A DNA stretch of 64,000 bases, taken from the NCBI GenBank assembly GCA_019794795.1, contig JAIMFC010000005.1, positions 62,001 to 126,000 on the forward strand, written 5' to 3'. Made by a program: the position numbers and the translations under genes. How positions within the stretch are numbered: position 1 is the first letter of the stretch; each line of letters starts with the position of its first letter. The notes beneath the pieces were generated by a model, which saw only the letters and a list, made by a program, of their open reading frames with translations, was not told where the DNA came from and did no database searches. Source of the DNA: Streptococcus gallolyticus. GTDB taxonomy: Bacteria > Bacillota > Bacilli > Lactobacillales > Streptococcaceae. Positions 1 through 9,554 of this stretch are shown piece after piece.

Positions 1-2
1 AA

Positions 3-722
3 GATGCAGGTGAATTTTTACGACAGCATATCCATGATGAATTAAGAGTGGAGATGAAGTCGAACTTTTCTGATTTAGTGACGCATTTGGACAAAGAAGT
101 GCAGGCGCAAATGACAGAGAAGATTTTATCTTCATTTGCAGAGGACTTGATTTTCGGAGAAGAAGATGAAAATCGTGCTCCGATTGATCAAGGGAATGTT
201 TGGGTACTGGATCCTATTGATGGAACAGTTAATTTTATCGTTCAAAAAACAGATTTTGCCATTCTTTTGGCTTATTTTGAAGATGGAGTGGGGCAATTTG
301 GGCTTATCTATGATGTGATGAACGATGTTCTTTACCATGGTGGTAGAGATTTTCCTGTCAAAGCTAATGAAGAGATGTTACCAGAGTGTGTGGAAAAGGA
401 ATTTTCACAAGGGCTAATTGGTATCAATGCAGGTTTATTTGAACAAAATTACGCAGGCTTAGCAGATTTTTCCCGTCAGTTTTTGGGAACACGGTCAATT
501 GGGAGTGCTGGTCTAAGTTTTGCTCATGTTCTCAACCAGCGGTTGCTGGTGCATACTTCTTATGTTTACCCGTGGGATTATGCAGCGGCGGGCATTTTAG
601 GTGAAAAACTTGGTTATCGTTTGCTGAATGTGAATGGGCAGAAACCAACCTATACTGGTCGTGAGCATGTGATTTTAATCCCGCAGTCAAAAGTTAATGA
701 AATGAAAAGGTATCTGAAGTAA
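3..722 (+). CDS. Inositol monophosphatase family protein, 5'-truncated by the window edge
   Basis: The frame is open to the left window edge, so the true start lies outside; the ATG at 48 is internal. The family hydrolyses inositol-1-phosphate or related sugar phosphates with Mg2+. Visible signatures are the metal-binding GEE near base 160, the core DPIDGTVNF (about bases 209-235) and the C-terminal WDYAAAG metal motif (about bases 571-591). The visible 239 residues leave only a short N-terminal piece missing compared with the usual 250-260. The stop TAA shares its last base with the next ATG (TAATG), so it is probably co-transcribed and translationally coupled with rsmF. The physiological substrate cannot be told from sequence. 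Confidence 0.88.
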   Translation, partial: DAGEFLRQHIHDELRVEMKSNFSDLVTHLDKEVQAQMTEKILSSFAEDLIFGEEDENRAPIDQGNVWVLDPIDGTVNFIVQKTDFAILLAYFEDGVGQFGLIYDVMNDVLYHGGRDFPVKANEEMLPECVEKEFSQGLIGINAGLFEQNYAGLADFSRQFLGTRSIGSAGLSFAHVLNQRLLVHTSYVYPWDYAAAGILGEKLGYRLLNVNGQKPTYTGREHVILIPQSKVNEMKRYLK

Positions 723-2032
723 TGCAATTACCGGATAAGTTTATTGAAAAATACGAGAAAATACTCGGTCAAGAAGCAGGAGCTTTCTTTGCTAGTTTTG
801 ACCAAGAAGCGGTCTCAGGCTTTCGGACAAATCCCTTGAAAGAAACTCAGCTTTCTTTCGACAATAAGATTTCCAACATGGAATGGTCTTATTACGGGAA
901 AGTGTCTGGGAAATCCCCTGAGCATGTGACGGGACTTGTCTATTCACAAGAGCCTGCGGCACAGATTGTCGGTCAGGTTTCCCATCCTCAAAAAGGAATG
1001 AAAGTTCTTGATTTGGCTGCAGCACCAGGTGGTAAGTCAACCCATTTGCTGTCCTATTTGGACAATACTGGCTTACTTGTTAGCAATGAAATTTCTGCCA
1101 AACGGTCTAAGATTTTGGTGGAAAATATTGAGCGTTTTGGTTCGCGAAACGTGGTTGTTACGAATGAATCAGCTGAACGTCTGGCAAATGTTTTTCCTGC
1201 CTATTTTGACATGATTGTACTAGATGCTCCTTGTTCAGGGGAAGGCATGTTCCGTAAGGACCCCGCAGCTATGCAGTATTGGGACGAAGCGTATCCGTCA
1301 CAGTGTGCAGCCTTACAACGTGAAATATTAGAATCTGCTGTGACAATGCTAGCTGAGGGTGGTAGTCTCATTTACTCAACCTGCACTTGGTCACCAGAGG
1401 AAAATGAAGAAGTAGTCCAGTGGTTATTAGATAATTACCATATGGAGTTAGAAGTGCTTGAAAATGTAAACGGAACCGTTTCGGGCTTGATTCCAGGTAC
1501 CTTACGCATGTACCCGCATCATTTCAAAGGAGAAGGACAGTTTGTCGCCCGTCTTCGATTGTTGTCGGGCTCAGGTGATAAAAGAGGTAAAATGAAGCCA
1601 ACTAAGACTAATCTTAGTCGCGAACAAAGTCAGTTATGGCAGGGATTTGCGAAGAAACATCTGACAAGTAGTCTGGATGGAGTTTTGCAAGTTTTTGGAG
1701 ACCAGCTTTATCTCCTGCCTAAAGGCTTACCAGATTTGGCAAACATCAAAATTGCCAGAAATGGACTGCATCTGGGAACCTTCAAGAAAAAGCGCTTTGA
1801 ACCGAGTTTTGCCTTGGGATTAGCTTTGCAGAGTCATGAAATTTACCAGCGTGTTGAACTATCAGAGGAAGATTTTGCTCAGTATGTAGCAGGGAATGTA
1901 GTCAATGTTTCAAAGGATTTACCAAATGGTTGGTATCAAGTTGCCATAAAAGGAAATGGTTTAGGCTTTGCCAAAGTAGTCTCTGGAACCCTGAAAAATG
2001 CCTTTCCAAAGGGCCTGCGCTTTCAGTTTTAA
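722..2032 (+). CDS. rsmF: 16S rRNA (cytosine-C5) methyltransferase, RsmF/NOL1/NOP2/sun family
   Basis: SAM-dependent rRNA m5C methyltransferase of 436 residues. The SAM-binding loop LDLAAAPGGKS lies at about residues 97-107. Both cysteines of the family are present: the motif IV cysteine in LDAPCSGEGMF (about 168-178) and the catalytic motif VI cysteine in YSTCTWSPEEN (about 218-228). A C-terminal extension of about 150 residues ending FPKGLRFQF fits the RsmF-type RNA-binding tail of Firmicutes. The start codon overlaps the stop of the phosphatase gene by one base. RsmF-type is the usual streptococcal assignment; the exact target cytosine is inferred from the family. Confidence 0.9.
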   Translation: MQLPDKFIEKYEKILGQEAGAFFASFDQEAVSGFRTNPLKETQLSFDNKISNMEWSYYGKVSGKSPEHVTGLVYSQEPAAQIVGQVSHPQKGMKVLDLAAAPGGKSTHLLSYLDNTGLLVSNEISAKRSKILVENIERFGSRNVVVTNESAERLANVFPAYFDMIVLDAPCSGEGMFRKDPAAMQYWDEAYPSQCAALQREILESAVTMLAEGGSLIYSTCTWSPEENEEVVQWLLDNYHMELEVLENVNGTVSGLIPGTLRMYPHHFKGEGQFVARLRLLSGSGDKRGKMKPTKTNLSREQSQLWQGFAKKHLTSSLDGVLQVFGDQLYLLPKGLPDLANIKIARNGLHLGTFKKKRFEPSFALGLALQSHEIYQRVELSEEDFAQYVAGNVVNVSKDLPNGWYQVAIKGNGLGFAKVVSGTLKNAFPKGLRFQF

Positions 2033-2059
2033 AAGGGGCTTATTTTAAGAAAAAATTCT

Positions 2060-2088
2060 TTGCATAGCCTCATTTTATGTGTTATAGT
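2060..2088 (+). promoter_or_regulatory. Sigma-A promoter of the pst operon
   Basis: TTGCAT (2060-2065), a 17-base spacer and TATAGT (2083-2088) lie 83 bases upstream of the pstS start. This is the only strong promoter seen before the operon. Streptococcal pst operons are often controlled by a two-component regulator, but I could not identify its box with confidence in the 5' leader. Confidence 0.7.
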
Positions 2089-2170
2089 AGAATTGTACCG
2101 TAGCTTGTAAATTTTTTGGAAATAGTCTGATTTTCAAGAACGGTCATAAAACAAAAAAAGGATACAAAAG

Positions 2171-3043
2171 ATGAAAAAAAAGCATAAGCTTGGTGTCGCT
2201 GCACTTCTCTTGAGTGCTAGTGTTGCCTTAACTGCTTGTTCTAGTTGGATTGATCGCGGTGAGTCTATCACTGCAGTTGGTTCAACAGCTCTTCAACCCT
2301 TGGTCGAAGCGGCTGCGGATGAATTTGGTTCTACCAATATCGGAAAGTCTATCAACGTCCAAGGTGGAGGTTCTGGTACTGGCTTATCCCAAGTTCAATC
2401 TGGTGCTGTAGAGATTGGAAACAGTGACTTGTTTGCGGAAGAAAAAGATGGTATTGATGCTAGCAAGTTAAAAGATTACCAAGTAGCAGTCGCTGGTTTG
2501 GCGGTTATTGTCAACAAGAAAGTTGATGTAAAAGATATCAGTACGGAAGAGCTACGTAAGATTTTCACAGGTGAGATTAGAAACTGGAAAGAATTGGGCG
2601 GAAAAGATTTGGACATTTCTATTATCAACCGTGCTTCAAGTTCAGGTTCTCGTGCAACCTTTGATGCAGTGGTAATGGATGGACAATCTGCCGTTCAAAG
2701 TCAGGAACAAGATTCGAATGGTATGGTTAAGTCAATCGTAGCTCAAACACCTGGTGCTATTTCCTATCTTGCATTTGCTTATCTAGATGATTCTGTTAAG
2801 ACTATTAAGTTAAATGGCCATAAGCCAACTGCAGAAAATGTTACGACAAATGCTTGGCCAATCTGGTCTTATGAACATATGTATACAAGTTGTACCGAAG
2901 ACGCTTTGACTAAAGAGTTCATTGACTACATGATGTCAGAAGAAGTCCAAGGTGGTATTGTAGCTAGCATGGGTTATATCTCAATCCATGACATGAAAGT
3001 CACAAAGGATGCTAATGGAAATGTTAGCAAGATAGAGGAGTAA
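2171..3043 (+). CDS. pstS: Phosphate ABC transporter substrate-binding lipoprotein PstS
   Basis: Captures extracellular phosphate and delivers it to PstCA. A lipoprotein signal peptide ends in the lipobox L-T-A-C (Cys23), so the mature protein is lipid-anchored on the outer face of the membrane. The typical phosphate-site segment VGSTALQPL follows at about residues 37-45, with further ligand loops SGTGLSQV and ASSSGSR (about 160-166). Length 290 residues is normal. An AAAAGGA ribosome-binding site precedes the ATG. It is the first gene of pstS-C-A-B1-B2-phoU; pstC starts 2 bases after its stop. Confidence 0.96.
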   Translation: MKKKHKLGVAALLLSASVALTACSSWIDRGESITAVGSTALQPLVEAAADEFGSTNIGKSINVQGGGSGTGLSQVQSGAVEIGNSDLFAEEKDGIDASKLKDYQVAVAGLAVIVNKKVDVKDISTEELRKIFTGEIRNWKELGGKDLDISIINRASSSGSRATFDAVVMDGQSAVQSQEQDSNGMVKSIVAQTPGAISYLAFAYLDDSVKTIKLNGHKPTAENVTTNAWPIWSYEHMYTSCTEDALTKEFIDYMMSEEVQGGIVASMGYISIHDMKVTKDANGNVSKIEE

Positions 3044-3045
3044 AA

Positions 3046-3963
3046 ATGAAAAACGAAGAACTCGCGAAAAAATTGGCTTCTCCATCGAAAAATTCTCGCT
3101 TGGAGCGCTTCGGGAAAGTCCTTACTTTCTTGTGTTTGGCTTTGATTGTCTTTATCGTGTTTATGATTTTGATTTTCGTTGCCCAGCGTGGTTTGTCTAC
3201 TTTCTTTGTAGACGGTGTGAATATCGTTGATTTCTTATTTGGATCAAAATGGGAACCAAGTGCTAAAACCTTTGGTGCTCTTCCGATGATTTCTGGTTCA
3301 TTTATTGTGACCATTTTGTCGGCAGTGGTGGCGACACCAATCGCTATCGGTGCTGCGGTCTTTATGACAGAAATTTCACCAAAACGTGGTGCTAAGATTT
3401 TGCAACCTGTTATTGAACTCTTGGTTGGTATTCCATCCGTTGTGTATGGATTTATCGGTTTGCAAGTTGTCGTACCATTTGTTCGTACTATTTTTGGTGG
3501 TACTGGTTTTGGTATCTTATCAGGGGTATTTGTTCTTTTTGTTATGATTTTGCCAACTGTAACCTTTATGACAGTTGACAGTCTAAAAGCAGTACCGCGT
3601 CATTATCGTGAAGCAAGTTTGGCTATGGGAGCTACTCGCTGGCAAACTATCTGGCGTGTTGTCTTGAATGCAGCTAAACCAGGTATTTTTACGGCAGTTA
3701 TCTTTGGAATGGCTCGTGCTTTTGGTGAAGCCTTGGCCATTCAAATGGTCGTTGGTAACTCAGCAGTAGTACCAACCTCACTTACAACGCCTGCAGCGAC
3801 TTTGACTTCTGTCTTGACAATGGGAATTGGTAATACCGTTATGGGAACTGTTCAAAATAATGTTCTTTGGTCATTGGCCTTGGTATTACTCCTCATGAGT
3901 TTGGTCTTCAATATGATTATGAAATTGATTACAAGAGAGGGTAAGAAAAACTATGCACGCTAA
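3046..3963 (+). CDS. pstC: Phosphate ABC transporter permease PstC
   Basis: One of two integral membrane subunits forming the phosphate channel. Hydrophobic segments start at about residue 25; the binding-protein-dependent permease motif with the ATPase-contacting EAA loop reads EASLAMGATRWQTIWRVV (about residues 191-208). Length 305 fits the family. The end overlaps pstA by 11 bases, which suggests translational coupling and equal stoichiometry. Confidence 0.95.
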   Translation: MKNEELAKKLASPSKNSRLERFGKVLTFLCLALIVFIVFMILIFVAQRGLSTFFVDGVNIVDFLFGSKWEPSAKTFGALPMISGSFIVTILSAVVATPIAIGAAVFMTEISPKRGAKILQPVIELLVGIPSVVYGFIGLQVVVPFVRTIFGGTGFGILSGVFVLFVMILPTVTFMTVDSLKAVPRHYREASLAMGATRWQTIWRVVLNAAKPGIFTAVIFGMARAFGEALAIQMVVGNSAVVPTSLTTPAATLTSVLTMGIGNTVMGTVQNNVLWSLALVLLLMSLVFNMIMKLITREGKKNYAR

Positions 3964-4840
3964 ACAAATGGATAAGTTGGCAACGGGTATTCTTTATGCC
4001 ATTGCCTCCGTTATCGTCTTGATTTTGACCTCTCTGATTCTTTATATTTTATTCCGAGGTGTCCCTCACATTAACTGGCACTTCTTGACTGGGAAATCAT
4101 CTTCCTACCAAGCAGGTGGTGGTATCGGGATTCAGTTATACAATTCCTTCTTCCTTTTGGTAGTGACCCTCTTGATTTCGGTACCATTGTCAACAGGTGC
4201 TGGGATTTATTTGGCGGAATATGCTAAAAAAGGACCTGTGACAAACTTTATTCGTACCTGTATTGAGATCTTATCTTCACTGCCTTCAGTCGTTGTTGGT
4301 CTCTTTGGTTACTTGATTTTTGTAGTGCAGTTTGAGTACGGATTTTCTATTCTTTCAGGTGCTTTGGCGCTGACCGTTTTCAACTTGCCACAAATGACAC
4401 GTACAGTGGAGGACAGCTTGCGTACCGTTCACCACACACAACGTGAGGCTGGTTTGGCACTTGGTTTGTCACGATGGGAAGCAGTGCTTCACGTGGTTAT
4501 TCCAGAGGCGCTTCCAGGGATTGTTACAGGTATCGTATTGGCATCTGGCCGTATCTTTGGTGAAGCAGCCGCTCTTATCTATACAGCTGGTCAATCAGCA
4601 CCAGCTCTTGACTGGTCTAACTGGAATCCACTTTCCGTGACTAGTCCGATTTCTATCTTCCGTCAGTCAGAAACCTTGGCAGTACATATTTGGAAGGTAA
4701 ATAGTGAAGGAACGATTCCTGATGCGACACAAGTTTCAGCAGGAAGTGCAGCAGTACTCTTGATTTTCATTTTGATTTTCAACTTAGCTGCTCGTCGTCT
4801 TGGTAAAGTTCTTCACGCAAAATTGACATCCGCTTCTTAA
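3953..4840 (+). CDS. pstA: Phosphate ABC transporter permease PstA
   Basis: Second channel subunit, 295 residues, about six membrane segments. Its EAA loop is [18 protein letters not shown] (about residues 165-182). The start ATG lies inside the last codons of pstC and is preceded by an AGAGGG-type ribosome-binding site. It is followed after 11 bases by the first of two ATPase genes. Confidence 0.95.
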   Translation: MHAKQMDKLATGILYAIASVIVLILTSLILYILFRGVPHINWHFLTGKSSSYQAGGGIGIQLYNSFFLLVVTLLISVPLSTGAGIYLAEYAKKGPVTNFIRTCIEILSSLPSVVVGLFGYLIFVVQFEYGFSILSGALALTVFNLPQMTRTVEDSLRTVHHTQREAGLALGLSRWEAVLHVVIPEALPGIVTGIVLASGRIFGEAAALIYTAGQSAPALDWSNWNPLSVTSPISIFRQSETLAVHIWKVNSEGTIPDATQVSAGSAAVLLIFILIFNLAARRLGKVLHAKLTSAS

Positions 4841-4851
4841 AAGGAGAAGAA

Positions 4852-5655
4852 ATGACAGAATATAACTGGAATGAACGCCATATCATTACTTTCCCTCAGG
4901 AAAAAATTGCCCTTGAGACCAAAGACTTGCATGTCTATTATGGTGGTAAAGAGGCCAATAAGGGAATTGATATGCAGTTTGAAAAAAATAAAATTACTGC
5001 CTTGATTGGACCTTCAGGATGCGGAAAATCTACCTATCTTCGTAGTTTGAACCGTATGAATGATACCATTGATATTGCTAAGGTAACTGGAGAAATTCTC
5101 TACCATGGTATTGACGTCAATCGTCCAGATATGAATGTTTACGAGATTCGTAAGCATATCGGGATGGTTTTCCAACGTCCCAATCCATTTGCAAAATCGA
5201 TCTATAAAAACATTACCTTTGCGCATGAACGTATGGGTGTGAAAGATAAGAAAGTCTTGGATGAGATTGTTGAAACCTCACTCAAACAAGCAGCTCTTTG
5301 GGACCAAGTTAAGGATGACTTGCATAAATCAGCCTTGACCTTATCAGGTGGACAACAACAACGTCTTTGCATTGCTCGTGCCATTTCTGTAAAACCAGAT
5401 ATCCTTCTAATGGATGAGCCTGCTTCAGCTTTGGACCCAATTGCGACAATGCAGTTAGAAGAGACTATGTTTGAGCTCAAAAAAGACTACACTATCATTA
5501 TCGTGACCCATAACATGCAGCAGGCAGCTCGCGCAAGTGACTATACAGCCTTCTTCTATTTGGGAGATTTGATTGAGTATGACAAGACAGCCAATATTTT
5601 CCAAAATGCGAAGTTGCAATCAACGAGTGACTATGTATCAGGTCACTTTGGTTAG
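4852..5655 (+). CDS. pstB1: Phosphate ABC transporter ATP-binding protein PstB (first copy)
   Basis: Cytoplasmic ATPase of 267 residues driving phosphate import. Walker [10 protein letters not shown] is at residues 53-61, the signature LSGGQQQR at about 165, Walker [12 protein letters not shown] at about 185, and the switch histidine is intact in [13 protein letters not shown]. The roughly 20-residue N-terminal extension before the ABC core is typical of the longer PstB copy. A second pstB follows 11 bases later; paired pstB genes are common in streptococci. Confidence 0.95.
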   Translation: MTEYNWNERHIITFPQEKIALETKDLHVYYGGKEANKGIDMQFEKNKITALIGPSGCGKSTYLRSLNRMNDTIDIAKVTGEILYHGIDVNRPDMNVYEIRKHIGMVFQRPNPFAKSIYKNITFAHERMGVKDKKVLDEIVETSLKQAALWDQVKDDLHKSALTLSGGQQQRLCIARAISVKPDILLMDEPASALDPIATMQLEETMFELKKDYTIIIVTHNMQQAARASDYTAFFYLGDLIEYDKTANIFQNAKLQSTSDYVSGHFG

Positions 5656-5666
5656 AAAGGGATAAG

Positions 5667-6425
5667 ATGACAGAACCGATTATTCAAGTAAAAGATTTAT
5701 CTGTTTATTACAATCAGAAAAAAGCCCTCAATAGCGTTTCGATTGATTTTTATCCTAATAAGATTACAACCTTGATTGGACCTTCTGGTTCAGGAAAATC
5801 AACACTCTTGCGTTCGATTAATCGGATGGGAGATTTGAATCCAGAGGTAACCTTGACAGGAGCCATTAACTATAATGGGCGAAATATTTATAGCCCTCGG
5901 ACGGATACTGTAGACTTGCGCAAGGAAATTGGTATGGTATTCCAACAGCCAAATCCATTCCCAATGTCTATCTATGAAAATGTGGTCTACGGATTGCGAA
6001 TCAATGGTATTAAGGACAAGCATGTTTTGGATGAAGCTGTTGAATCTTCTTTGATTGGAGCATCTATCTGGAATGAGGTGAAGGATCGCCTTCATGATTC
6101 TGCCCTTGGTTTGTCAGGTGGTCAGCAGCAACGTGTCTGTGTGGCCCGCGTATTGGCAACTAGTCCAAAAGTCATTCTTCTTGATGAACCAACTTCTGCC
6201 CTTGACCCGATTTCTGCTGGTAAAATCGAAGACACACTGTATGGGTTGAAAGATAAGTATACCATGGTTGTGGTCACCCGTTCGATGCAGCAGGCATCAC
6301 GTATTTCAGACTATACTGGTTTCTTCTTGGATGGAGATTTGGTTGAGTACAATACAACTAAAGATATGTTCTTGAATCCAGCGCACAAAGAAACTGAAGA
6401 TTATATTACAGGTAAATTTGGCTAG
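5667..6425 (+). CDS. pstB2: Phosphate ABC transporter ATP-binding protein PstB (second copy)
   Basis: Second Pst ATPase, 252 residues. Walker [10 protein letters not shown] (residues 38-46), signature LSGGQQQR and Walker [11 protein letters not shown] are intact. The H-loop differs from the first copy: the position of the conserved histidine (VTHNMQQA) is arginine here (VTRSMQQA). If the two copies form one heterodimer, ATP hydrolysis would be asymmetric; this is inference. The gene sits between pstB1 and phoU in the operon. Confidence 0.94.
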   Translation: MTEPIIQVKDLSVYYNQKKALNSVSIDFYPNKITTLIGPSGSGKSTLLRSINRMGDLNPEVTLTGAINYNGRNIYSPRTDTVDLRKEIGMVFQQPNPFPMSIYENVVYGLRINGIKDKHVLDEAVESSLIGASIWNEVKDRLHDSALGLSGGQQQRVCVARVLATSPKVILLDEPTSALDPISAGKIEDTLYGLKDKYTMVVVTRSMQQASRISDYTGFFLDGDLVEYNTTKDMFLNPAHKETEDYITGKFG

Positions 6426-6454
6426 ACATCAGCCGAGAGAAGAAAGAGGACACA

Positions 6455-7111
6455 ATGTTACGTTCACAATTTGAAGAAGAATTAGCGAAATTGCACAATC
6501 AGTTTTATGCAATGGGAAATGAAGTCCTAGGGCAGATCAATAAAACAGTTCGTGCCTTTATCACTCACGATCGTGAATTGGCTAAAGAAGTGATTGAAGC
6601 AGATGCTAAAATCAATGATTTTGAGGTGAAATTGGAGCAAAAATCACTTGAGATTATTGCTCTTCAACAACCTGTTTCAACGGATTTGCGTACGGTTATC
6701 ACGGTTTTGAAAGCAACAAGTGATATCGAGCGTATGGGAGACCATGCTGCTGCTATTGCAGAGGCTACTATCCGCATGAAGGGTGAAATTCGTATCCCTG
6801 AAGTTGAAGAAGAAATTAACAAGATGGGTAAAGAAGTTCGTAAATTTGTTGAGTCTGTTTTAGATTTGTACCTAAACAGCGGAAACGAAGAACAAGCTTA
6901 CGAAATTGCTGCCCATGATGAAATCATCAATCATTATTTTGATAGCATTCGTGAGTTGGCAACTGCCGAAATCCGTAAAAATCCAGATGCGATTATCGCA
7001 GGACGCGATTACTACCAAGTAATCTCTTACTTGGAACGTATCGGTGATTACGCTAAAAATATCTGTGAGTGGGTTTGCTACATTAACACAGGTAAGATTA
7101 CTGAACTTTAA
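6455..7111 (+). CDS. phoU: Phosphate signalling/transport accessory protein PhoU
   Basis: Negative modulator of Pst transport and of the phosphate two-component response. The 218-residue all-helical protein has two repeated three-helix bundles. The metal-binding ExxxD motif appears twice, in DIERMGDHAAAIAE (about residues 90-103) and in YLERIGDYAKNICE (about 191-204). It is the last gene of the pst operon, 29 bases after pstB2, and is followed by a good terminator. Confidence 0.95.
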   Translation: MLRSQFEEELAKLHNQFYAMGNEVLGQINKTVRAFITHDRELAKEVIEADAKINDFEVKLEQKSLEIIALQQPVSTDLRTVITVLKATSDIERMGDHAAAIAEATIRMKGEIRIPEVEEEINKMGKEVRKFVESVLDLYLNSGNEEQAYEIAAHDEIINHYFDSIRELATAEIRKNPDAIIAGRDYYQVISYLERIGDYAKNICEWVCYINTGKITEL

Positions 7112-7123
7112 TTTAGTAGAAAG

Positions 7124-7147
7124 AAAGGCTGGGAAACCAGCTTTTTT
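7124..7147 (+). terminator. Rho-independent terminator after phoU
   Basis: Stem GGCTGG-GAAA-CCAGC with flanking A/T pairs, followed by TTTTTT, 12 bases after the phoU stop. It closes the pst operon. Confidence 0.85.
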
Positions 7148-7166
7148 CCTTTGTTGAGACTGAAAG

Positions 7167-7175
7167 TGGTATAAT
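7167..7175 (+). promoter_or_regulatory. Extended -10 promoter of the SDR gene
   Basis: TGG followed by TATAAT (7170-7175) is an extended -10 element 25 bases before the start codon. The -35 region is weak. Confidence 0.6.
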
Positions 7176-7200
7176 AGGTATAAAGAAAAAGGAGAATTCT

Positions 7201-7962
7201 ATGACTAGAAATATTCTTATTACAGGTGCGACAAGTGGTATTGGAAAGGCCATTGCCTATGCCTTTGCTAAAAGTGGAGAAAACTTGATTTTAACAGGTC
7301 GTCGTTCATATTTATTGGAAGAGATACAGGCTGAATTGCAAGCTCAGTATGGTGTCCAAGTTTGGATTTACCAGCTGGATGTGACCAAGTTAGAAGAAGT
7401 AGAAGTCATTTGCTCTCGGATATTGAGCGAAGTGGAACAGATTGATGTCTTGGTTAACAATGCAGGTTTGGCCTTGGGCTTGGAAAAATTTCAAGACTAT
7501 AACACCCTCGATATGATGACCATGATGGATACCAATGTCAAGGGGCTGATTGCCGTGACACGCCAAATTTTACCAAGTATGGTGGAAAATAATAGTGGTC
7601 ACATCATCAATATTGGCTCAACAGCAGGGCTTTATGCTTATGCGGGAGCAGCTGTTTATGCGGCGACCAAAGCAGCAGTGAAAGTATTGAGTGACGGTAT
7701 TCGCATTGATACTATTGATAAAAATATCAAGGTAACCACGGTGCAGCCAGGGATTGTAGAGACAGATTTTAGTCAGGTTCGTTTCCATGGGGACAAAGCT
7801 CGCGCAGCCTCAGTCTATGCAGGGATTGAAGCTTTGCAGGCTGATGATATTGCGGATATTACCCTCTATATTGCCAACCAACCAGCCCATGTCCAAATTT
7901 CAGATATTACCGTTATGGCAACAAAACAAGCGACTGGTTTTATGGTTCACAAGGATAACTAA
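7201..7962 (+). CDS. SDR family NAD(P)-dependent oxidoreductase (YdfG-like)
   Basis: Classical short-chain dehydrogenase of 253 residues. The cofactor motif TGATSGIGKA is at residues 8-17, NNAG at about 88-91, the catalytic serine in INIGSTAG (about 138-145) and the catalytic YAATK at about 153-157. The family includes 3-hydroxy acid and serine dehydrogenases of the YdfG type; the substrate here is not determinable. It has its own extended -10 promoter and a GGAG ribosome-binding site, so it seems to be an independent unit between the pst terminator and the lipoprotein gene. Confidence 0.9.
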   Translation: MTRNILITGATSGIGKAIAYAFAKSGENLILTGRRSYLLEEIQAELQAQYGVQVWIYQLDVTKLEEVEVICSRILSEVEQIDVLVNNAGLALGLEKFQDYNTLDMMTMMDTNVKGLIAVTRQILPSMVENNSGHIINIGSTAGLYAYAGAAVYAATKAAVKVLSDGIRIDTIDKNIKVTTVQPGIVETDFSQVRFHGDKARAASVYAGIEALQADDIADITLYIANQPAHVQISDITVMATKQATGFMVHKDN

Positions 7963-8045
7963 TCCCTACATGTCATCTATGTCATGTTCAATTTTGCAGA
8001 AAATTTGTATACTATCCTTACAAGAATATTTCAAAGGAGAAAAAC

Positions 8046-8840
8046 ATGAAAAAGTCTATTTATACTAGCATTACCCTACTTGCTACAGCCAGCTTGCTGA
8101 TGGCCTGCTCTCATAAGGAAAGCACTACAATTAAAGAGACGAATACTATAAAGACCAGTCAAATCAGCAAGGAAAATACTACGGCTAACTCTACGATGGC
8201 TGAAAACAAGTCTCAAACGACTACAGATCGTAGTTCAACAGAGCCTGAAAAGACAGGTATGGATATTCAAGCGATTAAAAATGGCGACTACAGTAGTATC
8301 ACAGGTACCTGGCAAAATGAAGAGGGGGATAGTTTAGTCTTTGATAAGTCAGGTATTCTTTCCACTGGTTTAATCGTTACAGGAAGTCCAAAAGAAGACC
8401 AAGGAATCTTACAAGGTAGTGTCTATCATCAATCTGGTGGTGGCGGCTTCATCCTTCTCTTTGTTCCGAAAGGCGTTGCCATCCCTCAAAGTCACTTTTA
8501 TGAAGGAAAAGATACAACCGATACTAGTCGCGATCGGTTGATTGGCACTCAAATTGCCCTATCTTCTGCAACTATCGGTAATAGTACATTTTATAAGGTT
8601 TCAGATAGCACAGAAGTCGTTGAAAAAGAGCAACCAATTAGTCTAACGCAAGGACAGTCTACGATTGATTATGCAAATAGTGTGCTAGGAGACCGTAGTT
8701 GGACGATTATTGACGACAATTACAATCGTACAGAGTTAAATCCATTTAGCACTATTCAGGGCAATGATAACAGTATTTATCTTGTTTATCAAAATGGATT
8801 GATTACGACTGAAAATGGTACGGTAGAACATCAACCTTAA
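8046..8840 (+). CDS. Surface lipoprotein with a DUF6287-like domain
   Basis: A 264-residue protein with a lipoprotein signal peptide (LLATASLLMAC, lipidated Cys21). A Ser/Thr/Lys-rich linker (about residues 22-72) leads to a domain starting MDIQAIKNGDYSSITGTW, which resembles the DUF6287 domain of streptococcal lipoproteins; that name is from memory. The rest is predicted beta-rich and unrecognised. An AAAGGAG ribosome-binding site and a TATACT -10 (8008-8013) precede it. It is monocistronic, with a terminator just downstream. Function unknown; it should be exposed at the membrane-wall interface. Confidence 0.8.
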   Translation: MKKSIYTSITLLATASLLMACSHKESTTIKETNTIKTSQISKENTTANSTMAENKSQTTTDRSSTEPEKTGMDIQAIKNGDYSSITGTWQNEEGDSLVFDKSGILSTGLIVTGSPKEDQGILQGSVYHQSGGGGFILLFVPKGVAIPQSHFYEGKDTTDTSRDRLIGTQIALSSATIGNSTFYKVSDSTEVVEKEQPISLTQGQSTIDYANSVLGDRSWTIIDDNYNRTELNPFSTIQGNDNSIYLVYQNGLITTENGTVEHQP

Positions 8841-8872
8841 ATTCTATGAAGTAAAAATGCTAGTTGCAAGCT

Positions 8873-8910
8873 AAAAAGCCTATGAAATGTAAAAATTCAT
8901 AGGCTTTTTT
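8873..8910 (+). terminator. Terminator after the lipoprotein gene
   Basis: A 14-bp perfect stem (AAAAAGCCTATGAA pairing with TTCATAGGCTTTTT) around a 9-base loop, ending in a T tract. The stem has A and T tracts on both sides, so it may also stop leftward transcription. Confidence 0.85.
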
Positions 8911-8991
8911 TACCTCATATTAAGTTGACACCCGTTCATTTCTTTTTATATCGAACGGCTGATTTTATCCACTGGATAAAATCACTCCCAC

Positions 8992-9009
8992 TTAACTCTA
9001 TTCCCACTC
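8992..9009. repeat. Left attachment site of the guaA element
   Basis: TTAACTCTATTCCCACTC. The last 12 bases equal the guaA 3' end (Glu-Trp-Glu-stop read on the minus strand). It matches the right copy at 13836-13853 with a single difference at the sixth base (T versus A). Confidence 0.85.
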
Positions 9010-9078
9010 GCTAAATGTCATCTAGTGACTGGCTAGAAAAGCCTAGTTTATAGCGATTGATAATACTATCAATAAGTC

Positions 9079-9543
9079 TTATTTTGTGTTATTTGATTGT
9101 TTTGTTGTTGAATTGTTGTTAGGGGAGCTAGAGTACACCTTATCTATTAAGATTTCAAGAATAGGAATGTTGTCAGGTTGCTCTTTTTGAAAGATTTTCA
9201 GCATTTCTGTTTTAGGGATACCTTTTAACCTTCCGACTTCTAGTGTTGTAAGTATGCTAGAAAGGGCATTTTTCATGTTTTGCTCGATTTCATCATGAGA
9301 CATTGACTCTAGCACTTGAGAAGTTATCTCACCGTATTCTTTATCTATTTTTCCAGTTAGGTAATCTATGCTTGTGTTGAAGTAGATTGCTATATCAGAT
9401 ATTTGCAAATAGTCAGGCTTTCTTTTTCCGTTTTCCCAGTTAGCATATGAGCCTTGAGATACTCCTAAAATATCAGCCAACTCTTTTTGAGTGAGGTTGT
9501 TTTTTTGTCTTAGTTCTTTTAAGCGTTCAGTAAAAGTTGCCAT
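9079..9543 (-). CDS. XRE-family transcriptional repressor of the element
   Basis: A 154-residue cI-like regulator. A helix-turn-helix of the XRE type spans about residues 5-60 (LTQKELADILGVSQGSYANW), followed by a short helical region and an Asn/Thr/Ser-rich tail. It is the only leftward gene in the element and lies divergent from the rightward genes, the classic lysogeny-module layout. Two TGTCA-N3-TGACA-type operators lie upstream (9555-9571 and 9612-9624), one next to its own ribosome-binding site and one at the start of the rightward transcript, so it probably represses both directions. An AAGGAGT ribosome-binding site precedes the ATG. Confidence 0.88.
   Translation of the reverse strand: MATFTERLKELRQKNNLTQKELADILGVSQGSYANWENGKRKPDYLQISDIAIYFNTSIDYLTGKIDKEYGEITSQVLESMSHDEIEQNMKNALSSILTTLEVGRLKGIPKTEMLKIFQKEQPDNIPILEILIDKVYSSSPNNNSTTKQSNNTK
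9101..9121. repeat. Left candidate integrase arm-type site
   Basis: A 21-base segment containing TTTGTTG and ATTGTTGTTA, repeated with two mismatches at 13764-13784 near the other element end. It lies 92 bp inside the left attachment core and is used as coding sequence for the Asn-rich tail of the repressor. Confidence 0.45.
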
Positions 9544-9554
9544 AATTACTCCTT

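Noticed and set aside
8961..8983. Inverted repeat GATTTTATCC / GGATAAAATC as a terminator
   Set aside because: There is no T tract on either side. It may once have been part of the guaA 3' flank, but nothing supports a function.
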